A DNA stretch of 7,238 nucleotides from Syntrophomonadaceae bacterium (GTDB lineage: Bacteria > Bacillota > Dethiobacteria > DTU022), in NCBI GenBank assembly GCA_007136055.1, contig SLHT01000155.1:1-7238 (forward strand). Direction: 5' to 3'. Shown in pieces: positions 1 to 5,594 of this stretch (positions within the stretch are counted from its first letter, which is position 1; each line of letters opens with the position of its first letter). The notes beneath the pieces are model-generated. The model saw only the letters and a list, made by a program, of their open reading frames with translations. It was not told where the DNA came from and did no database searches. Made by a program: the position numbers and the translations under genes.

Positions 1-71
1 AATAGGCTCCGTAATTTACAAACCGGACCTGTGTGTGTATTAACTGATTTAAGAAACAGCGGGAGGTCATC
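1..71 (+). other. Upstream edge: possible 3' end of a preceding gene plus murA ribosome binding site
   Basis: The first 71 bases hold no complete gene. The frame starting at base 2 is open to a TAA at 41-43 and would encode a 13-residue C-terminal end (IGSVIYKPDLCVY). This could be the tail of an upstream gene, but I do not recognise it and so short an open stretch could be chance. The frame starting at base 1 is also open, to a TAG at 85-87 inside murA. GGGAGGT at 61-67 is a good Shine-Dalgarno sequence for the murA ATG at 72. No sigma-A promoter with convincing boxes was seen, so murA may be transcribed from further upstream. Confidence 0.3.
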
Positions 72-1361
72 ATGGAAAAATTTATAGTTAAGGGCAGAAC
101 GCCCCTCTCAGGCAGGGTTAAAATAAGCGGTTCGAAAAATTCGGCTGTAGCTTTACTTCCGGCAGCAGTTATGACATCAGAAACTGTTTGTCTGGAGAAC
201 CTGCCTGATATTACAGACGTTCGAACTATGATCGAAATACTTGAGAACTTAGGGGTTTCCATTCGCAGGCGCGGCAGGGATGTCCTGGAGCTCACCCCCG
301 GCAACCTTTCTAAGATTGCCCCTTCCTATGAGCTTGTTAAAAAGATGCGTGCTTCTTATTATTTTATGGGCAGTCTTTTAGCCCGCTTCGGACAGGCGGA
401 AGTACCCATCCCCGGAGGATGTGATCTCGGACCCCGGCCGATAGATCAACATCTAAAGGGCTTTACGGCTCTTGGCGCCGCAATTAATATCGAACACGGT
501 ATGATCAAACTCTCTGCCAAAAAGTTAACGGGGGCCAGAATATATCTTGATGTTGTCAGTATTGGGGCAACAGTCAACATGATGCTGGCTGCTGCAGCAG
601 CAGAAGGCAGAACTGTTTTAGAAAATGTGGCCAAGGAGCCTGAAATTGTTGACCTTGCTAACTTTCTGAATGCCATGGGCGCTTCTGTTAAAGGGGCAGG
701 AACCGATGTTATAAGAATTGACGGGACTAAAAGTTTTAAAGGTGCCATGCATGCTGTGATCCCGGACAGAATCGAAGCGGGAACATTTATGATGGCTGCG
801 GCAGCTACCGGAGGTCAAGTAACTGTTGAAGATGTCATTCCAAAGCACCTGGAAGCTATTACAGCAAAAATCCGGGAAATCGGAGGTAAGGTTGAAGTCG
901 ATCCGGAAAAAATTACAGTAAAATGGGTGTCGCCTCTTGTGCCGTCAGATCTAAAAACATTTCCCTATCCGGGGTTTCCGACCGATCTGCAGCCTCCTGG
1001 AATGGTATTACTTACTGCAGCCAAAGGGCTAAGTGTGATTACAGAGAATGTTTTTGACGGACGTTATAATCATGTGGACGAATTAAAAAGAATGGGCGCC
1101 CGGATTAAGGTTGAAGGACGTACCGCTTTAATTGACGGTGGAGCTCCCCTGACCGGAGCTCCCGTAGCTGCTACTGACTTGCGGTCCGGGGCAGCGCTGA
1201 TTATTGCTGCTTTGACTGCTGATGGCGAGAGCCAGATTAGTGCTGTTGAACACATAGACCGGGGCTACGACAGCTTTGAACAAAAACTAACAGGCCTTGG
1301 CGCGTCTATCTACCGCAAGAATGATGAAAGCTATGATCAGCAGTCCGGTAAAGTTGACTGA
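72..1361 (+). CDS. murA: UDP-N-acetylglucosamine 1-carboxyvinyltransferase (MurA, MurZ/MurA2-like)
   Basis: Transfers enolpyruvate from phosphoenolpyruvate to UDP-N-acetylglucosamine, the first committed step of peptidoglycan precursor synthesis in the cytoplasm. The 429 residues match the family's usual length. Family signatures lie almost at E. coli numbering: K22-N23 in GSKN, R93 in MRASYY, the catalytic cysteine C117 in PGGCDLGPRP (E. coli C115), D305 in FPTDLQP, R331 in DGRYNHVDEL, D369-L370-R371 in ATDLRSG and R397 in HIDRGYD. Cysteine at the active site predicts fosfomycin sensitivity of the enzyme (family knowledge). The RASYYFMG segment and the linkage to rho and rpmE point to the second Firmicutes paralogue, called MurZ, MurA2 or MurAB. 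The ATG at 72 is preceded by GGGAGGT at 61-67, and the protein starts where the family does. An 88-base gap separates it from the protease gene. Identity is very secure; the paralogue assignment is less so. Confidence 0.97.
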   Translation: MEKFIVKGRTPLSGRVKISGSKNSAVALLPAAVMTSETVCLENLPDITDVRTMIEILENLGVSIRRRGRDVLELTPGNLSKIAPSYELVKKMRASYYFMGSLLARFGQAEVPIPGGCDLGPRPIDQHLKGFTALGAAINIEHGMIKLSAKKLTGARIYLDVVSIGATVNMMLAAAAAEGRTVLENVAKEPEIVDLANFLNAMGASVKGAGTDVIRIDGTKSFKGAMHAVIPDRIEAGTFMMAAAATGGQVTVEDVIPKHLEAITAKIREIGGKVEVDPEKITVKWVSPLVPSDLKTFPYPGFPTDLQPPGMVLLTAAKGLSVITENVFDGRYNHVDELKRMGARIKVEGRTALIDGGAPLTGAPVAATDLRSGAALIIAALTADGESQISAVEHIDRGYDSFEQKLTGLGASIYRKNDESYDQQSGKVD

Positions 1362-1449
1362 TATTAATAAGCGCAAAGCTTGCCAACAAGCATGCCTTTA
1401 CGGCACTAAGTTTATAAGTTAAACTGGTATTGAAAGGAGGCAGTTCTCT
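1362..1449 (+). promoter_or_regulatory. murA-htrA intergenic region with a small AT-rich inverted repeat and strong RBS
   Basis: This 88-base spacer contains an inverted repeat AGTTTA-(5)-TAAACT at 1409-1425 and a short GCTTG-(4)-CAAGC stem near 1378-1391. Neither is followed by a T-run, so neither looks like an intrinsic terminator. AAAGGAGG at 1433-1440 is a near-perfect Shine-Dalgarno sequence nine bases before the htrA ATG at 1450. I found no well-spaced -35/-10 pair. Read-through from murA, or a non-housekeeping promoter, are both possible. Confidence 0.4.
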
Positions 1450-2685
1450 ATGGAACATAAGTATAATCATAATAAACGCTCAAATCACGGAGGGATCTGG
1501 TCTTTTATCGGTTACCTTTCGTTTGGAATCCTGGGCATTCTACTTGGCGCTGTCCTGGTTTACGGCTTGTTTGTATTCTTCCTGGTTCCGGATTTTGATG
1601 AACCTACGCATGAAGTTTCAAATGATGTTCCGGAAGTAGTTGCCCCAGAAGTGCAGCCTGCAGCAGTTTCCTGCCTGATAGATGTCGTAGAAGAGATTAT
1701 GCCAGCAGTTGTCGGTGTCAGCAGGCAGGTTTACGTAAGCCGTTTTGGTGAAGAAGAAAGATTGATGCCTGCAGAGTCTGGTTCAGGCGTATTAGTTTCA
1801 TCTGACGGCTATATAGTTACCAATCACCATGTCGTTGATGGTGCAGACAACATATCTGTCCTGCTGCCAGATAAAGGACGTTATGATGCCGAACTGGTCG
1901 GGGAAGATGCATTAACAGATCTGGCCCTGCTTAAAATTGAAGAAACCGGCCTGACCGCTATGCCGCTTGGTAATTCCGATAACTTAAAGGTCGGGGAAAC
2001 AGTGGCCGCTATCGGCAACCCCCTTGGTTATTTTCAGCAGACCGTTACAGCAGGTATAGTCAGCGCCGTTGATCGCCAGGTCAGGTTTCCAGGTGGTAAC
2101 TTTGCTTACTCATTTGTTCAGACCGATGCTCTGGTTAATCCGGGCAACAGCGGAGGACCGCTCGTAAACCTGGAGGGAGAAATTGTCGGTATCAATACTG
2201 CCAAGATATCACTGATGGGAGTTGAGGGAATTGGACTTTCCATCCCCAGTAATACCGTTTCCAGGGTAATGCAAGATCTTATGGATCATGGCAGGGTAAT
2301 CAGGCCTCACCTTGGTGTTGTGATTAATGATTGGCCTCTCTACAGCGAGGAAAAACCGGATCAGGGGGTTGAGATCCTGGAAGTTGCCCCGGGCAGTTCT
2401 GCTGAAGAAGCCGGGCTGGAGGTAGGAGATGTGATCGTTGCTATGAATGATCATGAGGTGCATTACCTGGCCCAACTCTTTGATCGTTTACTTGACTACT
2501 ATCCTGATGATACCATTACCGTTACCTTTTATCGTGAAGGTGAGAAGATGAGCGTGGAAGTTACTCTTGGTGAACGGCCCGAAGATTGGGAACTAGAGAT
2601 GAGGGAACCCGAAGATCCCGAACCCGATGAGCCTGAGTTCGAAGATCCTGAAAATGGAGAACCTGAAGAAGATTCAGATGAATAG
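1450..2685 (+). CDS. Membrane-anchored HtrA/DegP-type S1C serine protease with one PDZ domain and acidic C-terminal tail
   Basis: An envelope quality-control protease that degrades or processes misfolded proteins outside the membrane. It has a short basic and histidine-rich cytoplasmic N-terminus (1-16), one membrane segment (about 18-47) with no obvious cleavage site, and a linker. The chymotrypsin-like domain (about 78-275) carries the complete triad: H127 in TNHHVV, D157 in LTDLALL and S234 in NPGNSGGP. A single PDZ domain follows (about 285-374), beginning after RPHLGV and including PGSSAEEAGLEVGDVI. The last 26 residues (386-411) are almost all Glu, Asp and Pro, an uncommon extension. 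The 411-residue length suits Gram-positive HtrA proteins with one membrane segment and one PDZ. The ATG at 1450 is fixed by AAAGGAGG at 1433-1440. The next gene starts 15 bases after its stop, so the two are probably co-transcribed. HtrA/HtrB/YyxA paralogues cannot be told apart here, so no symbol is given. Confidence 0.96.
   Translation: MEHKYNHNKRSNHGGIWSFIGYLSFGILGILLGAVLVYGLFVFFLVPDFDEPTHEVSNDVPEVVAPEVQPAAVSCLIDVVEEIMPAVVGVSRQVYVSRFGEEERLMPAESGSGVLVSSDGYIVTNHHVVDGADNISVLLPDKGRYDAELVGEDALTDLALLKIEETGLTAMPLGNSDNLKVGETVAAIGNPLGYFQQTVTAGIVSAVDRQVRFPGGNFAYSFVQTDALVNPGNSGGPLVNLEGEIVGINTAKISLMGVEGIGLSIPSNTVSRVMQDLMDHGRVIRPHLGVVINDWPLYSEEKPDQGVEILEVAPGSSAEEAGLEVGDVIVAMNDHEVHYLAQLFDRLLDYYPDDTITVTFYREGEKMSVEVTLGERPEDWELEMREPEDPEPDEPEFEDPENGEPEEDSDE
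2605..2682 (+). repeat. Low-complexity Glu/Asp/Pro-coding tract at the 3' end of the protease gene
   Basis: Codons 386-411 of the protease are a degenerate repeat built on Glu-Pro-Glu-Asp-Pro-like units. At DNA level it is an imperfect series of GAA/GAT and CCN codons. The complementary strand reads Ser/Gly-rich, which creates a spurious antisense open frame here. The tail is strongly negatively charged and probably extended and disordered. Confidence 0.7.
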
Positions 2686-2700
2686 TTCGGAGGCTGAGCC

Positions 2701-3630
2701 TTGCGTCTGCTTTTTGTTTTTGTTGACGGGCTGGGGTTAGGTAAAGAAGAACCGGGCAATCCTTTTGTCGGAACCGAAACACCAGGATTAGCAAAAGTTA
2801 TAGATGGCAAACGTTTAACCTTAAATGCTATTGGCAATGTTGGCGGCCGTGCTTCTCTTTTTGGGCTGGATGCTACACTGGGTGTTACGGGACTACCGCA
2901 AAGTGCAACCGGCCAAGCATCTATCTTTACCGGTGTAAACGCTCCTGATTTTTTAGGCAGCCACTTAAACGGATTCCCTGAAACCAGGCTGAGAAGCTTG
3001 CTTTCCAGGAAAGGCCTGTTTCGTCAATTAAAAAAAATGGGCTATAACGTGATTTTTGCCAATGCTTACAGACCGCCATTTTTCAAGATGTTGCGTAGAG
3101 GTTTGCCTGGCAAACGATATTCTTGCTCGACCCTGGTTACCTATTACGGGGGGCTGCCATTTTATGGCTTAGAGGACATTAAAGAAGGTCGGGCCCTGTA
3201 TATGGATATTACAAACGATATTTTGCTGCGGATGGGTTTTGGTCTTCCTTTAATTACACCCGAGGAAGGTGCCAGGCGGCTCCTTGCTATTAGCAAAAAC
3301 TATGATTTCTGCCTCTTCGAATATTTTCTCAGTGATTTGGCAGGGCACATGGCCGACAAATTTGAAGCTGCACGCGTGATCACCATACTGGATCGCTTTA
3401 TTAGTACGCTTAGCGAACAAATTGATCCCGCAGAAACGATGCTTATAGTATCCAGTGATCATGGTAACATTGAAGACCTTTCCGGACGGGATCACACCTA
3501 TAATCAAGTGCCTGCCCTGTTGGTAGGAGACAGTGAACTCCGCTGCGCACTTGGATCGGAATTAAAAGATTTAACAGACCTGCTGCCGGCAATATGCAAA
3601 GGTCTCGCCTGGAAGAAAAGCTGCTGTTGA
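2701..3630 (+). CDS. Alkaline-phosphatase-superfamily metalloenzyme, phosphoglycerate mutase/phosphopentomutase-like, substrate unknown
   Basis: A 309-residue enzyme related to cofactor-independent phosphoglycerate mutase (iPGM) and phosphopentomutase. The two-metal site looks complete: D9 in VDGLG, D212 and H216 in SDLAGH, D253-H254 in SDHGN, and H265 in DHTYNQVP, which matches iPGM's HTSNPVP. The nucleophile region is LPQSATGQ: S68 aligns with the serine of iPGM's SEVGH, and T70 is an alternative. The segment between nucleophile and D212 is only about 140 residues, and the whole protein is far shorter than bacterial iPGM (about 510), so the cap or transferase domain is reduced. A glycolytic mutase role is therefore unlikely; phosphatase or phosphotransferase activity on an unknown substrate is inferred. 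No signal peptide is visible, so it should be cytoplasmic. The TTG start at 2701 is supported by CGGAGG at 2688-2693 and by the protein opening directly at the first metal-binding strand. Superfamily secure, function open. Confidence 0.86.
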   Translation: MRLLFVFVDGLGLGKEEPGNPFVGTETPGLAKVIDGKRLTLNAIGNVGGRASLFGLDATLGVTGLPQSATGQASIFTGVNAPDFLGSHLNGFPETRLRSLLSRKGLFRQLKKMGYNVIFANAYRPPFFKMLRRGLPGKRYSCSTLVTYYGGLPFYGLEDIKEGRALYMDITNDILLRMGFGLPLITPEEGARRLLAISKNYDFCLFEYFLSDLAGHMADKFEAARVITILDRFISTLSEQIDPAETMLIVSSDHGNIEDLSGRDHTYNQVPALLVGDSELRCALGSELKDLTDLLPAICKGLAWKKSCC

Positions 3631-3684
3631 CATGCCGGATCCTTAAATGCTATGTTAATAATGAAGATAGAAAGGAAGCCCCCG

Positions 3685-4299
3685 GTGAAGGTTAAAACAA
3701 TAACAGTAAGTATGTTTGCTACTAATTGCTACCTGGTATTCTGCCCGGAGACCAGAGAAGCGGTAGTTATCGATCCCGGCGCGGAAGGGAAAAGAATAAT
3801 TGAAAGCATTAAAGATTTACAGCTAAACATTAAGTATATTATCAATACCCACGGCCATATTGACCATATTGGCGCAAACGGTAAACTCAAAGAAGCTCTT
3901 GGGGCCCCGGTTCTGCTAAATGAAAAAGATCTAGAGCTTTATAACAACCCGGGTTTTGGCCTGAAGCTGGTTTTGCGTAAGCAGCCGCAGCCTGATCAGT
4001 TTATCGGAGATGGAGATCAGGTTTTTTTTGGCAAGGTTACGCTTGACATTATCGAAACGCCCGGGCATACAAAAGGAGGAATAAGCCTTCTCGCAGATTC
4101 TGCAGTATTTTGTGGTGACACTCTTTTTGCAGGATCAGTAGGCAGAACAGATCTGGTTGGAGGTTCTTACGATGTCTTAATAGATAGTATCCGACAAAAA
4201 CTGCTGGTTTTAGATCCTGACAAAATGATATTTCCCGGACACGGTCCGGAAACAACTATTGGCGCCGAGGCACGCACTAACCCATTCCTTGTTAGCTAA
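3685..4299 (+). CDS. Metallo-beta-lactamase-fold hydrolase, glyoxalase II-like
   Basis: A cytoplasmic zinc hydrolase of the group often annotated hydroxyacylglutathione hydrolase or YcbL-like. From the GTG start it has 204 residues, the usual size of the compact single-domain group. It carries every metal-binding motif: THGHIDH (H56, H58, D60, H61), H128 in PGHTKGG, D145 in FCGDTLFAGSVGRTD and H186 in FPGHGPET. The FAGSVGRTD segment is typical of the glyoxalase II-like branch, but the substrate cannot be read from sequence, and many Gram-positive bacteria lack glutathione. I chose GTG at 3685 because AAAGGAAG at 3671-3678 sits at the right distance and the protein then opens VKVKTITVSMFATNCYLV, where the family normally begins. 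ATGs at 3652 and 3661 are in frame but lack a good ribosome binding site. The 54-base gap after the metalloenzyme gene suggests one transcript. Confidence 0.92.
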   Translation: MKVKTITVSMFATNCYLVFCPETREAVVIDPGAEGKRIIESIKDLQLNIKYIINTHGHIDHIGANGKLKEALGAPVLLNEKDLELYNNPGFGLKLVLRKQPQPDQFIGDGDQVFFGKVTLDIIETPGHTKGGISLLADSAVFCGDTLFAGSVGRTDLVGGSYDVLIDSIRQKLLVLDPDKMIFPGHGPETTIGAEARTNPFLVS

Positions 4300-4573
4300 A
4301 CCCGTTATAAACGTACATATTATGCTTCGGCCATAGATCGGAATTTTTCACATATGCCAGCAGGAATATTATTATTTATCTCGAATGTATTATTCAGGTG
4401 GAAGTTATATATTAAATGTTTTCTCTTTTATGCATCTGAATATTTTAATCTGAGTGCTTGTCATGCATCTATAATTCATCCCCCTTTATAAAGAAAAATC
4501 ATTTTAATAGTACCTATTTCTGCTTTATTTACAAAAGTTGCAACTAAAATAAGCGTCAGATCCCGGGAGCAAC
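4300..4573 (+). other. AT-rich intergenic region between the MBL hydrolase and cation exchanger genes
   Basis: This 274-base gap is the longest without a convincing gene and is clearly richer in A+T than its neighbours. I see no G+C-rich hairpin with a T-run to end the upstream unit. Visible elements are a weak sigma-A-like pair, TTTTCA at 4345-4350 and TATTAT at 4367-4372 with a 16-base spacer; a CAGGA-(16)-CGAAT arrangement at 4361-4386; and an 8-base direct repeat ATGCATCT at 4430-4437 and 4463-4470. A 45-codon frame opens at ATG 4354 and stops at 4489-4491. It lacks a good ribosome binding site and its residue content follows the AT bias, so I do not call it a gene. The region probably holds the promoter of the exchanger-rho unit (inference). 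Confidence 0.5.
4345..4372 (+). promoter_or_regulatory. Weak candidate sigma-A promoter for the exchanger-rho unit
   Basis: TTTTCA (4 of 6 matches to TTGACA) is separated by 16 bases from TATTAT (5 of 6 matches to TATAAT). It lies about 200 bases before the exchanger start, in the only long non-coding gap, so some promoter is expected here. In such AT-rich DNA a match of this quality can arise by chance. Confidence 0.25.
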
Positions 4574-5575
4574 ATGGTCAATCTTTGGTTACAATATTTT
4601 GCATGTGCAGCAATCATAATTTATGCGGGAAGTAAACTGACCAAAAATGCGGCCCTTGTTGCCGAGAATACAGGGATCGGAACAGCCTGGATTGGCGCGA
4701 TCATGCTACCGCTGGCCACATCCCTTCCAGAATTGGTTGCCACATTAAGGGCAGTGTTTATTAATGCCCCTGATCTGGCCGCAGGCAACATTTTGGGCAG
4801 TTGTCTCTTTAATTTGTCACTGTTGGCCGTGATAGATATTGCATCAGGGAAAGGTCCCTTAACTGCACGTATTAATCATGGCCATATTGTAACCGCTTCC
4901 CTGAGCATATCTACTATCTGTCTTGCTTCTATTGCTATGCTCGGGATTCTTTATCTGCCAGTGGGTTGGGTCGGCATTGAAACCCTGCTTATAGCTGTGG
5001 TCTATATTTATGGTAGCAGAATGTTGTATCGTTATGAGCGAAAGCATCCTTCACTATCGAGGGGCAGCGAAGATATCCATAAGGCCGGAATTGTTATTTC
5101 TACAGGACGCGCGCTGTTGCACTTTTCACTGGCAGCCGGTTTAATTGTTGTCGCCGGAGTTCTGATTACTGATGCATCCGATCGGATTGCAATAGAAACC
5201 GGCCTGGGTCATACATTTGTTGGTTCAATATTGTTGGCAATCAGTACTTCGCTACCCGAAACCGCAACTACATTAGCTGCAGTACGGCTGGGTTACCTTG
5301 ATATGGCGGTTGCTAACGTTTTCGGGGCAAATTTTATGAATCTCTTTATTGTTTTTATCGCTGATTTATTTTACCGTCCAGGGCCTTTGCTCTATGCAGT
5401 CTCAGATAATCATCTGGTCTTTGCATTAATGGCGATCCTGATCAGTGCAATAATCATATTTGGTACGGTTTACCGTTCAGAAAAGCAAATTGGGCGAATT
5501 GGATTTGACACTTTACTTGTTTTGGCAGGCTATTTCACAGCAGCCTACCTATTATTCAGGTCTGGTGGTAATTAA
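4574..5575 (+). CDS. Sodium/calcium exchanger family (CaCA, YrbG-like) membrane protein
   Basis: A cation antiporter predicted to move Ca2+ (or a similar cation) against Na+ or H+ across the cytoplasmic membrane. The 333 residues form about ten hydrophobic segments in two inverted halves, split by a charged loop around 150-172. Each half has the family's alpha repeat: PLATSLPEL (46-54, ion-binding E53) followed by AAGNILGSCLFNL (69-81), and AISTSLPET (222-230, E229) followed by VANVFGANFMNL (246-257). Two positions differ from the common pattern: GTSLPE reads ATSLPE and STSLPE, and the second half has GANFMN, with Ala and Asn where some characterised exchangers have Ser and Asp. The ATG at 4574 follows GGGAG at 4565-4569, a rather short spacing; there is no better start. 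Its stop is only 19 bases before rho, so the two are likely co-transcribed. Family secure, ion specificity not. Confidence 0.93.
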   Translation: MVNLWLQYFACAAIIIYAGSKLTKNAALVAENTGIGTAWIGAIMLPLATSLPELVATLRAVFINAPDLAAGNILGSCLFNLSLLAVIDIASGKGPLTARINHGHIVTASLSISTICLASIAMLGILYLPVGWVGIETLLIAVVYIYGSRMLYRYERKHPSLSRGSEDIHKAGIVISTGRALLHFSLAAGLIVVAGVLITDASDRIAIETGLGHTFVGSILLAISTSLPETATTLAAVRLGYLDMAVANVFGANFMNLFIVFIADLFYRPGPLLYAVSDNHLVFALMAILISAIIIFGTVYRSEKQIGRIGFDTLLVLAGYFTAAYLLFRSGGN

Positions 5576-5576
5576 C

Positions 5577-5594
5577 AAAAGGTGGTGTCTAGTT
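5577..5594 (+). promoter_or_regulatory. Ribosome binding site that decides the rho TTG start
   Basis: AAGGTGG at 5579-5585 differs from the ideal AAGGAGG at one base and ends nine bases before TTG 5595. The in-frame ATG at 5619 has no comparable site at a workable distance. The open frame extending back to 5460 overlaps the exchanger gene and encodes residues unlike any Rho N-terminus. Confidence 0.65.

Noticed and set aside
446..848. Antisense open frames within murA
   Set aside because: They are shadows of a fully conserved murA frame, with no recognisable motif or ribosome binding site.
1378..1391. GCTTG-CCAA-CAAGC stem after murA as a possible terminator
   Set aside because: The stem is only five pairs and is not followed by a T-run.
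2529..2837. Antisense Ser/Gly-rich open frame over the protease 3' end
   Set aside because: It is the complement of the Glu/Asp/Pro tract and the start of the next gene. Both sense-strand genes have clear motifs and ribosome binding sites, so this is a shadow frame.
3652..3684. ATG 3652 or 3661 as the hydrolase start
   Set aside because: Neither has a good ribosome binding site, whereas GTG 3685 has AAAGGAAG at proper spacing and fits the family's N-terminus.
4354..4491. A 45-codon open frame (ATG 4354) in the AT-rich gap, in the same frame as the upstream hydrolase
   Set aside because: It has no good ribosome binding site, and its Phe/Leu/Ile/Tyr-rich content is what AT-rich non-coding DNA gives. 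No recognisable motif. A protein product is not excluded but is not supported.
5522..5555. TTGGCA and TATTAT boxes just before rho as a promoter
   Set aside because: The spacer is 22 bases, too long for a sigma-A promoter.
5460..5594. Upstream extension of the rho frame to ATG 5460
   Set aside because: It lies within the exchanger gene in another frame, has no ribosome binding site, and adds 45 residues unlike Rho N-termini.
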